From Spizellomyces punctatus DAOM BR117 (lineage: Eukaryota > Chytridiomycota > Chytridiomycetes > Spizellomycetales > Spizellomycetaceae), in contig NW_015971541.1 in NCBI RefSeq assembly GCF_000182565.1, positions 824,637 to 888,636 of the forward strand: a stretch of DNA of 64,000 nt. Reading direction: 5' to 3'. Every line of letters starts with the position of its first letter. The first letter of the stretch is position 1. Below are positions 1 through 12,109 of the stretch, piece by piece. The translations under genes and the position numbers were made by a program. Below the pieces are notes generated by a model. It searched no databases, was not told the origin of the DNA, and saw only the letters and a list, made by a program, of their open reading frames with translations.

Positions 1-2723
1 TGCAGCGCAATGAGTGCTGCTCATTGGCTGCGACATGGGCAAGACAAGACACAGGAACGACGACAGAGAGAATATGTGATGAGAGAGATCATAAAATGGA
101 TGGATACTGCCGGTGAGCCGGAGGTGGCGATAGCCGGATGCAAGATCGTTCTAAATGTCGGTATGGTGCACTCACGATACAATCGAGTGCTCCCACCAAA
201 TTGACGACTGTTTACCTTTCTCGGATATTTTTTTGATCGCAAAAGATCACACGACATGATCGAGTTTTGGCCAACGCTTGCAAGCTTCTTTTCAAGCTCA
301 GTAAAACGGAAAGAAACGATGCATTTTTTGCCGACTATCAAGTGTCTGGTAGGTCAATCTCATGCTCTGAATTGACGTATGTTTAGTACGAGTGCTGATT
401 GCATTATACAGACGGCCTGGTCGATTTCATCTCTCGATACTTGTCTGGCCTCCGGCCGCCTAAAACCCTATTTGGTCCTCGATGTGCGCTCCTCACGTAT
501 GCAATAGCAACTCTGAGAAATATCTCGCACGGGGACCAGAATGGAAAGGCTGTTGTAACGGCCGGGGGAGTGAGAGCTCTTGGGCGGGCTATGAAGATGA
601 TAACGGTATGCTCGAGGAATCTTGGCGGCTGTGAAAGTTAGTTCTAAGTATGCATGCCAACAGGAGCTGGACCTTCGACATCGGCCTGATGATCAGTTTA
701 TGCAAGCTATCCATCTTCTCATTCAAGTATGTTACGTTGCTGGCACTTTTCAGTCAGCCTAAAAGCTATCTCATGCCCACACGCTCACCAGACTACAGCG
801 GCTCTACGAAATCTTATATCGTCTCAAGAGCACTATATATGCTTTCTTCAAATTGTCAGCAAAGGAGACTCGCAAACAGTAGTGGAAATATTGGTGCGGC
901 TACTCCATCCGGACGTAGGATTACATGATTCCCCAGAGATCATGTTGAGCGTATGCCGGATTTTGAGGTTCGCATTGTATTTGCTCCATGACCAATTTCT
1001 TAGACAGATATTAAGTAGTGCTCGATTTTAGTAAACTGTCGCTAAACCCCGACTTTCTTCCCTACCTCGGCGGTTCACAAAACATTGACGCATTCCTGCA
1101 CCTTCTTGTAAAGTATCAAGCTGACAAGGTAACATGACACCCAGTGTCACGAATACCAACGCCAACTGCATCTAATGCATCATAGCACAACCTACAGCCG
1201 CTCTTGGTTCGTATCTGCTTCATCCTGGGAAATCTGACCACAACCCTGTCCACCGACCATGCGCATTTGAGAAGCGGTATATCGGATTTGGTTGCCTTGT
1301 TGGGAATGTATATTTCTGTTGAGGTTGGAACCGACAGCGAGGAAGAGGAAGAATATGGAGCATATCAGGGAAAGGAGACGGAAGAGGTGTTGATAAAGGT
1401 AATTATGAAATTCAGCTCGTTTTCCGATATCTGAATAATCCAGTTGATTATTATCACATCGTTCATAGCTCATCCGACTCCTTGCCAACATCGCCATCGA
1501 TCCCGTTGGTGGGCAAAGGATCGTGGAAATGATCGAGATTGAGGCTCTGGTGGACTTACTGGGTACCTTTAAATGCACACCCATCACCGTTTCCGAAAAC
1601 TGACTTCTTTTTGTTGAAATTCCTAAGGTCATAAACCTGTGACCGACCACGAAGAGCTGGTGCTTAATATTGTTGGAGCCCTCGCGAACTTTTCATTTTA
1701 CCAAGAAGTGAATAACTACGTTATTTCACGAAAGGTGGAAATAGCAAAATGTACGATTTTCATATTTGAGGTTACATGTACTTGGTTTCAACACATTTTT
1801 CCGCATATAGATATGATTAACCTTCTCTTGCACAATAACCCGGAGGCGGTGGTGGAGGCGTTGAGGATATTGGCGAATCTGTCGCACTACTCTGATGTGC
1901 GATCAGTGATGGCGAAACAACGAGGTAGGAAGTCTCCAGTACAATTTAGTGGACCGCAAGCAGCAGCTGGATCTCGTCGCTAAACACAATCAATATAGGC
2001 ACGGAAATTTTGACGATCTTGCTCGATCATGCTAATCGAAGTGTTCTATATCAAACCTGCGGCGTCTTGATCAATGTGGTCTCCCCATCAACGACTCCTG
2101 GAGGTGGATCATGCATCCACCGTTCCATCATTACGCAAAACGATGGAGTCGAAAAGTAGGAATTTTGCCCCAAGTTCTCACTGAGATTTATTCTTCTGAT
2201 ATCCTCAACTTTTTCAGATTGGTTGAGTGCATGGAAGATGCCCTGGCGAAGGATGACTACGACCTAGCCGCAGTTGCAGAGAAGGCATTGCATAATATTG
2301 AAATGTGCTCTGCCTGGTCACAGGCCTAACCAGTATAACAGATCCTGGCTTCGTTTATAAAACAATTTATTATCCGCCCATACCTTTCACAAAACATATC
2401 ATACCATACCAGATCGACGTAGTATCTAAGTATGATGGATCTTTTGTCAGCGTGACCTACACACTAGAACAAATACGAGGGTTGTCACTCATGATAAAAC
2501 TTTCCAACATCATCGAACACGGCTAGCGGTTTCGGACTCCTGATGCTGCCACAAATGTTGTGAGTATCCTTGATTTGCCATGGCCGTCCAACACGCTATA
2601 CTGTAATTTACATTCCAGGAAACTCAGAATGGCGATGATCGGCATGAGGAGCGTCTTCTTCATGAGTGCGGTCCAGCGCTACTGTACATTAATGTAATTA
2701 CAATCGTTCACCTGCTGATATAA
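1..2723 (+). CDS. ARMC2: ARMC2-like armadillo-repeat protein (5' truncated)
   Basis: Armadillo-repeat protein of the ARMC2 type. In flagellated eukaryotes ARMC2 acts in assembly of the axoneme, reported as an adaptor for radial-spoke transport. The gene enters from the left edge, so the N terminus is missing. Exons can be followed across many short introns. Typical helical repeats include LLFKLSKTERNDAFF near 270-330, ICFILGNLTTTLS near 1210-1250, IVGALANFSFYQ near 1670-1700, LRILANLSHYSDV near 1860-1900 and CGVLINVV near 2060-2085. The order GNLT, NFSFYQ, NLS, CGVLINV then LVECMEDAL matches what I recall of the ARMC2 C-terminal half. Several exon edges are approximate and the stop at 2721-2723 is the best continuation. 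Family assignment is likely; another flagellar ARM protein is the alternative. Confidence 0.72.
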
Positions 2724-2791
2724 GATCATGCAAATATTCAAAGTCTTTAGCCACTGCGTTGTACAAACGAAAAGAACACAAATGGTCATAC

Positions 2792-3794
2792 CTAAACATC
2801 TGCTTTCATTCGCTTAGCTTCAGACGTAACCTCCGACGCACTTCGCTTTCCCAGACCGGTGGGAGTTGGATGAGCTGGAGCCGCCGAAGGATATGCATAA
2901 ACATCTGGATACGCTGAGTAATATCCAGTGTCAGAATACCACTGTTGGCCATATCCATAAGCATCATAACCCTCTCCGTAATATTCCGTTCCATACGATG
3001 CTTCCTGAGGATAAGTATGGTATGATGCAGCATATTCGGCTGCCGTGTAGCCATAATGCTGTTGCGAATCCATGGGGGCATTGAATGTTTGCCTAGTTGA
3101 TGTAGAAATTGCACTGCTCGGTGGAGCAAAAGATGCAACTGCAGGTCCCTGATTCTAGTACCGTATAACACAACAGTATTACATGAGCAAACGAATGCCT
3201 TCCTATGCGACCCACCAAATCTTACCGGTGCCTTTGGTCCAATTGCATTCGCTTTTGCCGCTGCCTCCTCTGCTTCCTTCTGGAGTTCGGCTAGTTGGTC
3301 GTCCCAATTGAATGTCTGTCCCATTTTTTGCGTAACAGTTCCGATACTCGCCGTGTGACCATCCCAGATAACTTTTCGACGTTCCGAATCCTTCTGTTGC
3401 TGCTCTTTTATTGTCTTTTCAATATTAAACTCGTCACCAACAAATATATCCGGCCGAGTGCGTGCGAGTAGCTTTAAATTGGTTGATACAGTAGCATTAT
3501 CAAGATTGGAATCCTTGTGCTTGTCACGAGCCTTGGCCCTTTGCTCCTTCCACTTTGGATCTAAAAGCTCGATTCGCACATGCTCTGCCATCTCTGAGGC
3601 AGGAACTGGCTGATTACACCGAGGACAGATTTGCGAAACTTGCTTCACCTTCAAACCTCTAGCTGCAGACAAAAGAGTGTAAGTTCAACCCGTCAGCACG
3701 CTCTACCCGTGTGAATATTCGGAAGCCTACCTTTTGGGACATAGTTTGTCCTGATCTTCATGCCAGGAAGCGGTTTGGGAATGGGTTGAGTCAT
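2792..3794 (-). CDS. SF3A1: SF3A1-like protein, C-terminal half only
   Basis: Three exons (3794-3731, 3662-3226, 3148-2792) give 285 aa. The protein matches the central and C-terminal part of splicing factor 3A subunit 1 (yeast Prp21), a U2 snRNP component. Landmarks are PGMKIRTNYVPKA, the block PASEMAEHVRIELLDPKW, a TRPDIF motif, then VIWDGHTASI. A CPRC pair sits just before PASEM. The C-terminal 100 aa are rich in Tyr, Gly and Ala, with a terminal KRSASEVTSEAKRMK basic stretch. The start at 3794 has a GCCGCCATGA context; an ATG at 3905 in the same frame is preceded directly by TAG. The SURP domains that normally form the N-terminal half are absent, and the next gene starts 309 bp upstream. 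No ubiquitin-like domain is seen at the C terminus. Confidence 0.85.
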
Positions 3795-4102
3795 GGCGGC
3801 GGTTAATCGGGAACGGTAGATTCCCCACAGAAAACGACGGATCCGAGACCCGCAGCGCAAGCTTGGGCAGGGATTGATTGAAGGTGGAAGCGCCAAGAAT
3901 AGCATCTATTGAGTCACTGTGCCACTATAATGATGCCAAGTAAAGACACAGCCTTGCAATCGTGATGATGCAATCGGAAATGCGCGTGGGTAAGCAAATG
4001 GCCGATTGTTTGCTCACCTGGGGCCATTTCTTCCATTTTATTTACAAGTACTTGCTTTTCAACTTCTCCTCACCATCAACACTACAAACAGTATTCGACG
4101 CT

Positions 4103-5366
4103 ATGGGCAGAATTAAGAACCTCAACCCTCACGTTCCAAATGTTGCCAAAGTCGGTCGGGCAACCATCCACTCTCCCCTTCCAGACAACCTGGCTGCCGA
4201 CCTGGCAAAGGCAACGTCCATTTTGGAGCATTTTATCAAAGGAACCAACCAAATGGATGCTGCACTAATTCCACCAAAGATTATTGCGAATGCTAAAGGG
4301 TAAGGTATCCTGTTGAAAGGGTAAGGTGGCTATTGTTTATGGGGGTCAACAATGAGATAGAGCGAGAACATACACTCACTTTTTCGTTCTTTCTGCGGCT
4401 ATCCAGTATTGCAGTCATTACGATCTTGAAAGCGGGTTTCCTATGGTCGGGCCGGGCGGGATCAGGCATTGTCGTTGCAAAGCTTCCTGACGGACGGTGG
4501 TCTGCTCCGTCAGCCATCGCTGCAGCGGGAGCAGGTTTCGGAGCCCAAATCGGTGCGCAATTGACGGATTGTGTGTTTATCCTCAACAATGATGCTGCAG
4601 TCAAAGCATTCTGTCATGGTGGAAATTTGACTCTTGGCGGCAACATGTCAGTTGCTGCAGGCCCCAAGGGCCGTGCTGCAGAAGCGGCTGGTGGTGAGTG
4701 CGTTAATGTAGATGCATTTCAAAGGACAAGCTAACTCATCCGCGATTTGAAAATTGTTTCACAGCGGTCGTTAATTTTGCCCCCATTTACTCCTACTCGA
4801 AAACGAAAGGTCTTTTTGCGGGCGTGTCCCTAGAAGGATCCGTCATACTCACCCGCAACGACGCAAACAAGGAACTTTATGGCCGAAAGGTTTCTCCAAA
4901 AGAGCTCTTGAGCGGTGAAGTTACACCGCCAGTCCAAGCTGAGGGTCTCTACAGAGTCCTAAACTTCAAATTCGGCAGTATGGGCACAGGCGTACCTGTT
5001 CCCCATCCAGTCGCACAACGCACATCCACGAGGACAGCAGCAAGTGCTCCGGCAAGCAGGGGTGGTAGCGTAAACCGCGTAGGAACGATATCGAATTCGA
5101 CAGGAGACATACCGAAATCAGCAGTAGTAGCGGATAGTGGAACCATATCAAAGCGTGCCCCTCCACCACCCCCGCCAGCCGCTGTAAAATCTGCCACCAC
5201 AAAAGCGACAGCTTTGTATGACTTTATCGGGGAAAGACCTTCTGACCTATCCTTCAAGAAAGGAGATCTTATTACCATTATAAAGGCCGGAGGGCCGAAT
5301 GATTGGTGGGTTGGGAGTCTTAATGGGAAGGAAGGTGATTTTCCAGGGAATTATGTGCAGGCTTGA
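4103..5366 (+). CDS. Ysc84/SH3YL1-type actin-binding SH3 protein
   Basis: Three exons (4103-4299, 4407-4693, 4765-5366) encode 361 aa. Residues about 25-225 form the Ysc84/SYLF domain, which binds actin and lipid: conserved blocks are IAVITILKAGFLWSGRAGSG, WSAPSAIAAAGAGFG, LTDCVFILN, LGGNMSVAAGP and KGLFAGVSLEGS. A linker with a run of six prolines precedes a C-terminal SH3 domain (ALYDFIGE, DLSFKKGD, DWWVGSLNG, GDFPGNYV). The order is that of yeast Lsb3/Lsb4 and animal SH3YL1, which work at sites of clathrin-mediated endocytosis. An upstream in-frame ATG at 3962 exists, but 4103 fits the family start better. It is divergent from the SF3A1-like gene. Confidence 0.95.
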
Positions 5367-5824
5367 TTGCGTCAGTATTTGCGTAGTGATTGACATAGCT
5401 GGTGGAGTTTTGAGCGTTGGACAACACGAGCGAGTAGCATTCTAGTACACAGATTTGTCACGTTTCATATAAGAACCATTCTTGTCCTCAATTTGTGTCC
5501 CTGTACTTACCTGACCACCGTAGAAGGGCTTCAACTTGGATATTGTTTGCACAGTTAGACAACATACATGGGCATTGTGCTCGCAAGCGACTTTAACAAG
5601 CCCTCCAAGCACTCCACACAGATCCATGTAATGGATCTCCCCTTATCAGGTGGGCTTCAATAGCAGAAGAAATTTGACAAAGGTTCCCTCTTGGTACGTC
5701 ACAGGAGACTTACCGTACACATACGAACTTACGACCGGTACAGAATGTTAAAGAAATGCCATCAAATCTCAATTTCATTATGAACGTTATGCATATACAC
5801 TAGGAAACACAAATGGAAAATATC
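5367..5824. other. Convergent 3' intergenic region
   Basis: Lies between the stops of the Ysc84/SH3 gene and SF3A3. I see no coding sequence with a plausible splice structure; it probably holds both 3' UTRs. Confidence 0.6.
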
Positions 5825-7666
5825 TCACAGCAGACCTTGCCTCTTGAGATCTGCAAACACAAATCAAATTATGAGCTCACTCTCCATAAATAGAGCAGAA
5901 AGGAGCAGAGACCACATACCGTCATATGTCTTCTTATTAAACACATTCCCATCCGCGTCCTCGAACTCTTCCATAAGGTCAGCCCGAAATTGCTCCGTTT
6001 TCGAACCTTGTTTCAGGCGCTCCCAAACTATAATGAAATGATATGCATGTTAACAGAGGTATGTTCAGGTAAGACTGATATAGCGCGAGACTTACGTGCA
6101 TACGCATCTTCGATTAATGTGATCTCGTGGAAATGTCTCGTGTTGGGTATACCCAAACACCGCATCCCGTGTGCATGTCGCCATTCTTGGAAATGTCGAT
6201 CAAATGCTTTCCGACCCATATATACGAAATTTCCGCAAATCTCGCAGGGGTATTCCACACCGAGACCGTGCAACTTGTACAACCAGTAAGGAATGGGCTT
6301 GCCATCCCATCCAAGTGGTAGCTTTAGGGGGTTATAGATCTTCTCTTCTTCTTCTTCCTCCTCCTCGCTAAGTTCGATTTCCTCCACAGCATCTGCCACC
6401 TAGATGAAATAGATTATTTACTTACGATATCTGAACGAAGTTGTCGTATGAACTACCCACCAGTTCTTCCGTTGTTAGGGTTTGCTTCCTCTCCACATGC
6501 GCTTTTGTCTCGTCTCTTTGTGCTGAAAGTATTGAAACATATTCCTTGACCAGCTGCTCGGCCATCGCAATCGGCTTCATCTTGTCTCGCTCCTCCTTTT
6601 CCTTTGCCAATCGAGCCTTTTTCTTTTCCTCAGGACTGATTTCTGTCACACCCTTTTCCAACAGCGCTGACGCGGCCTTTTTGTGCTTCTTTCCAGTGAG
6701 GTGGGCAGTGTAAACACTCTTTTTTGAGAATTGTTTGTTACCTACGCAAGAGCACAACTAAGCCAAATGTCTTGTAGATTACTTTGATCATGAATCTGAA
6801 CTTACAGGCCGGACAGAAGAGTTCTGCGTTCTGATCGATTTCCATTGCACCATCCTGCCTCCAGCCCACCACGGTTCCTGCCTCCCAACTTGGTTCAAAC
6901 GTTGCCATCACCCCTTGACGAGTCTCACGGAGATCAAACAAGGGTTGCGACCGTTCGAAGAAACTCTCCAGATAGGTTTGCAAGGTTTGTAGGTATCTGC
7001 GGGGCCACAAAGCTTTTAGTCCGCTTCGTTGTAAAACAGCTATAGTAACGACAGAATACTGACGTTGCATATGCTGGTGATGACTTTATCTCTCGCGGGA
7101 TGCTCTCAAACTTTTGGAATTGATCCAAGTACTTTAGGTAGTTCACTTTGTTCACCTTCTCCAAGTTGACATACTGATCGAAAGCTTCATGCATATCGAG
7201 ATATTTGCCTAGAGCTTCCTCTCCTGAAAACATCTTCTCAAGCTCTAAAGAGGAAAGAATTAAGGGCATTGTCAAGCTTAGCACTCGAGAGGAAAATGAG
7301 CCCACCTTCCTCTTCCTTCTCCAAGTCTCTTTCTTGAAACTCCAGCTCCATAGGCTCTACTGCCGCATGAGGATACCGTCTATGGTAATCCTTGATATCT
7401 CTCAATCTCGCATAGAACTCTCCAAAATCTGACGCCCCAGTTATCGCATCAATTTCAGCCTTTCGTGACCCATCAACATCCTGATACAGGTCCAGAAGGT
7501 ATTGGCTTCGTTGCTGAACACGTTCTACAAACGTTTTCACCCGGTGTTCCTGGACTAGTTTCTCTTTGTGGGCTTTGGGTTTCGTAAGGAGTTCCTGGAC
7601 GGTAGCTTCTTCAACTCTCTCTATTTCTTCGTGCGCCTTTCGTTGAAGTTCTAGTATTGAATTCAT
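5825..7666 (-). CDS. SF3A3: Splicing factor 3A subunit 3 (Prp9/SAP61)
   Basis: Seven exons (7666-7306, 7244-7064, 6996-6806, 6741-6461, 6399-6096, 6027-5920, 5850-5825) give 483 aa, close to the animal protein (about 500). It is the SF3a60 subunit needed for the mature U2 snRNP and prespliceosome. The N terminus [20 protein letters not shown] and the [12 protein letters not shown] block are typical. A U1-type zinc finger ([23 protein letters not shown]) spans an exon join near 6800. The C-terminal matrin-type finger (CEICGN, then [18 protein letters not shown]) follows [20 protein letters not shown]. The protein ends [13 protein letters not shown], a strongly conserved tail. The exact edge of the intron at 6460 is ambiguous by a few codons (GTGGGT donor preferred). 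It is divergent from COX19 by about 240 bp. Confidence 0.97.
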
Positions 7667-7907
7667 ATTCAGTGGCAGAGGGAAGCGATGGGAGGGTGGT
7701 TTGTGCGAGGCGGATGTCAACGGTGGAGAGCTCTTTAATGAGATGAAGCTTCGATCGCAGATCGCAGATCAACCAGCCTTGCAAGAGCACTTGGTCTGCG
7801 CAGCGATTGGTTGCCATAGCAGCAGCTGCATCCCAATTCAACTGTTCACATCGCAAATTGCTCCATTGCTCCTATTTGACTAGCTACCCAAGAAACATAC
7901 CTTCAAA

Positions 7908-8321
7908 ATGAGCATGGGTTCGAGGTAGATATCGTTTGTTAGCTCGTCGCTTTTTCCTATCTCACACAAGAACTTCTCATTTATCAGCTGGCAACGCTTT
8001 TCCCGGCCGGACCCACCGGAACGCGGGGCATTCCCGCTGGACCTCAACGGCGAATGCAAAGACCTAGTAAAAGTTTACTTGAGCTGCGTGAAACAAGCAA
8101 AAGGAGATAATACGAAATGCAAACCCCTAGCTAAAGACTATTTGAAATGCCGAATGGACCAGTTGAGTGATTTGAATATGCTCTTGTTACTCCAGTGTAC
8201 ATATATCTCAACGAGATATGTCATATCTAGCGGTTTAATGACAAAAGACGAGTTCACAAATCTAGGATTTCATGATGAACTTGCAGCACAGAAGAAAATA
8301 CCTAGCGAATCAACGTCGTAG
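7908..8321 (+). CDS. COX19: Cox19 twin CX9C cytochrome oxidase assembly factor
   Basis: Three exons (7908-7924, 7988-8161, 8231-8321) give 93 aa. Cox19 is a small intermembrane-space protein needed for copper delivery to cytochrome c oxidase, imported and oxidised by the Mia40 system. Two exact CX9C motifs form the CHCH hairpin: CKDLVKVYLSC and CKPLAKDYLKC, followed by RMDHGLMTKDEFTNLGF, which matches the family pattern CRM...L...LGF. A short Pro-rich lead (RPDPPERGAFPLD) precedes the helices, also typical. The 17-nt first exon starts at an ATG with a second in-frame ATG two codons on. No targeting presequence is expected. Confidence 0.93.
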
Positions 8322-8458
8322 TCACCTAATCCCCGTGTACATAAACCCTTGTAGATAGAGCAATTGTATGTAAACTAATTCACTACTTGATCTTGACTCG
8401 AGATATCGAATATACAGTCTATTATGAAGCAACGTGAAGTATCTACATTATCTCAAGC

Positions 8459-11323
8459 TCAAGCTTTGCTACCACTACCAAGGGCCTCCAATTGCTTCAT
8501 AAAAGCCTTTGGCGTGACCAATTCGGTTGATCCATATGTAATCCGCTTTCGCTGCACGGACGCTCGCTATTCAAAACACATTCATTACTATGGCCAACAT
8601 GTTTCGGTCATCAACGTACTAAGCGTACCTGAGTGTACTCTGTTAGGTTTTGGTACTCCAGATAATTTCCACCCCCCACAACAAACACGATGGCCTCCTG
8701 GAAAGGCGTTCGACTACGCTGCTGCTTAGGAGCAGCACCCCGTGGCAGTTTGGGGTCCAGATAAAGATACTCCTCCGTGTCGGGTCCATCTTTGTGTTCC
8801 ATCATCGCATCCACTATCCGAGTCGCAGGGCAGTCCTTGCGAAGAGGGAGCAAATTCTTCACACCAGACACCAAGTTCTCAAAATGGCCAGACACCCCCG
8901 CATCTTTCAAATGATCGGTAAGCTACAGTATCGTTACACATTTAGTCCGTGAACAAGAAGTGCACCATAACATACGCCTGCACCTTAGACCCAATTGAAG
9001 TAAATCTGCCCAGTAGATCATTAGCCGCTGATTGCTGTGGTGGAGGCACATTCGCAACAGTATTCATTCGGGAGAATGCCCGTACCCTTGTAATATCACA
9101 AAGCCTTGGTTACACGGGTGACGGTCGGCCAGCACAGACTGTTTACTCACTGTTTGAGATAGTGAACGGCGTTCACGTTACAACCCGCTTCTGCTAAGGC
9201 AGTCTCGTATTCGCCCAGATCTTCTTTTGAGACAGCTTCGGTAGACAGATAGTAGACACTGAACAGTCGAAGTTTATCGTCGGGAGATTTCTTCGGATCT
9301 CTTATGGCTTCCATTATGTTGCCCTTACTCTGCATATTTCGGTGCCATTGTTACAGACAGCTTCTTATTGCCAATTTCTCAGTCTACGACGATACCTGTT
9401 TTGAAATGGACTCCTCCATGGAGAAGAACTGATCGAGATGTCGCTCCTGAATCGTCCGTAGCAAGGCCGTTGCAATGTTCATATGCATATCCAATAGCCT
9501 CTTTCGCTCCGTCAATTCCGGCAGTTGCTTAATTGCTGACGTCAGTCCTTTGGCACCGCTGCTAAAATCACTATAGACGATGGAAGTTAACAACGGTCAT
9601 GTCGCCAGGCATTTGATAAAGCCCTCACTTTGGATCTACTTCATCCAAAGAGTTCACTCCACATGACTTTGTGACTTGATCCACGTCTGCCTTATATCGA
9701 TTAATTTCGACATCGACGTCCTCTGGTAGGCGAGATCAGTTGACAGCTAGCAAAAAATCTGCTGAGGCAAGTGGCCCTTCCTACCAGCGACTTGTGGGAA
9801 CGGATTTGACGCGTTCTTTCTCCAGAAAAAGTCGTTGACGTCGATGTCAAAGGTTTTACGCTTTCGCTGCCCACCCTCTTCATCCTTTTTGCATAGTTCG
9901 CAATGGTTATTTATATGAACCCTGTCAGATGAGTAGTGCTGAACAGGTCTTACCACTATAGTCACCCTGTTCAACTTCATGTCAAAGATGTCATGCACCA
10001 GCGTTGCATATGTCCATGTGTGATTCAGCATCATAGTCAAGTCAAGATTTCGATCGAGGATAATCAGCACTGTCGAGCACATGTGGCACCGTTAGGTGCG
10101 CATTGCCGCCATAGCAGCTCCATCTTTGCCTTACCTGGTCGAGACAAATTCCTTGTCACAGACAGGTTATCCATGAAGAGATTTGCACGGGTATTCAGCA
10201 TATGATCGCGTAATCTACTCTCAAGTTTCGTTGCGACCACTTCTGCCGCATTTCCTCGTTGACTACGGATAATAGGCACGACACCTATGGTGTAAGAGCC
10301 AGGAGCTCAGAGAAAAGTCATTGTTCGATATCAGGTGATATCCCATACCAAGCGTGACCAAAACGGAGAACAGTGAGCCGACGATTTTGTCCAGCAGTGA
10401 CTCTATACGGGATTCGGATGACGTTGGGTCGTTAAGGCTTTGGTACGAATCCTCCATTTGCAGTGAAAACATGTTGTTATCCAAACAGACATAGTCGAGA
10501 TATTGGTCATACACCTGTAGCATGAACGGGGATTTCTCAACATTGAGCGATCACGTCATTCAAGACAGGCTTTACTGGTAATGCAATGTACAAACCTGCG
10601 CAACGTCGCCCGACACACCCGTGGAAATAGCGGTCGCAGCGAGATCCTCCAAAAGAGGTCGAGGAACGGAAGACAAGAAGTTGATGTAATATGACTCGTA
10701 CAATTGCTTTCCGAAATCCTACAAGCACCACAGCAATGCGGACCACACTTAGCGCACACTTATGAAAAGTGTTCCATTCCGGCCGCTTTGTCTTACATCG
10801 CCTATTCTCTTTATATTTTCGGCTGTGGGTTGGACCAAATAGATTGCGGGCACATCCGGAATCGGGAGGCGGTCACTGTATAAGGGCCTGGAGAAAGCTT
10901 TGCGATCAGCTTTCTGAAATACTACGCACCCGTGCTCAAACAGCCCCACAAAGCAAGGTTGCAATCCAAGAGTGTGTCAGTCAGGCTGAACATTAACTCA
11001 CATATGGACGGTAATTCCCTGTTCGCGTAAATCGTTCACCTTTACCAACGGCGATATGACATCTTGCCCTAATTTGTCATAGATGAGAACCTTCCAGACG
11101 GGATCTGTTATCGCAAGCGTTGTGGTAGAAGACGCAGTAGCAGCCGACGCGGTATCTGGCAAAGCACTATCTACAATCGCATCCCTGGTGTTGAGGTTGA
11201 GCAAAGTGAAAAGGGCCTCTAAATGAAGGGGAACGCTTAGAGACCCGGACAACAAAACCATCGCTCGACTACATCCAAAATGTCACCTTTTTGTTGTTCC
11301 CTCAAAGACTTGGGAGCGCTCAT
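8459..11323 (-). CDS. SLY1: Sly1 Sec1/Munc18 protein of ER-Golgi fusion
   Basis: Thirteen exons, beginning 11323-11287 and 11218-11002 and ending 8566-8459, join in phase to 673 aa. Sly1/SCFD1 binds Golgi and ER syntaxins (Sed5, Ufe1) and chaperones SNARE assembly. Diagnostic segments are [115 protein letters not shown] and a C-terminal [12 protein letters not shown]. The region after NRVTI carries an extra Lys/Arg-rich stretch with a CELC pair (around 9860-9910), read as part of one exon because splicing it out breaks the frame. An upstream in-frame ATG at 11467 exists; 11323 is preferred. Confidence 0.96.
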
Positions 11324-11545
11324 TGCTAGAGCTAAGGTGTGCAGTTTCGACCTTCGAGCCCGTTGACCGATAGAGCCACGGACACTTGGCTGCGCATCGC
11401 CACACCCGCCTGTGGCACAGTCAGCTAGGACAATTGAAGCTGCGATTTCAGATGCCTCTGCATCCAAACTAAAGGCCTACTAGTGATGACACCGTAAGAC
11501 AAATCAAAGAAAACAAAATACAAATGAGATCTATCGGCGCTTCAG

Positions 11546-11927
11546 CTACGCAGGACACAGCAGAGTGATGTTGTCCCCTTTAAGAAGGATCCTTCCTAGC
11601 TGCTTTGTAGTCTTGTCAGGTAAATTATGCTCTTCGGCATCATCCAACACCAAGTTCATGAATTCATCAAAACCCTACATGAAAGGAACATACTAAGCCT
11701 TGACAGGATAACATTAGACCAATACCGATCTTTTCACATACGAGGATCTGACCTTCCATCCTGATATCAACCTTTTCGAAAAGCCAGATCTGAACTCTTA
11801 CTTTCTATCGTTCGTACATGAGCTAGGAAACGAGAGATTGTGCTTCCATCTGTCATACCTGCTGCAGCAACCGGAATATCAGGTTGATGGGTGCAACCAT
11901 AATCTTTTGAGCTTTTACTGATGACAT
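11546..11927 (-). CDS. SNRPE: Small nuclear ribonucleoprotein E (SmE)
   Basis: Three exons (11927-11859, 11804-11742, 11674-11546) give 86 aa. SmE is one of the seven Sm-ring proteins on U1, U2, U4 and U5 snRNAs. Sm1 motif: [27 protein letters not shown], with the conserved aspartate and the loop Asn; Sm2 motif: [14 protein letters not shown], with the RILLKGDNI core. The N-terminal helix [19 protein letters not shown] is family-specific. The upstream in-frame ATG at 12077 would add 50 aa with no family match, so 11927 is chosen. It is divergent from the Nop4 gene by about 180 bp. Confidence 0.96.
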
Positions 11928-12109
11928 TTTGTTAGATGGCACTTTGGTCTGCAGCTTTGGGGAGGCAAGATGGAACAAAGTCTGTAAAAACACAGATCGC
12001 ATTACGTACATTTCATTTCGGCTCAAAGAGGCTACATGACGTGGCTTAGGATCTGAATTCTTTTTGGCGGACGACACCGTCGACTTGCTGCATTCAAGAA
12101 TGTGAATTC

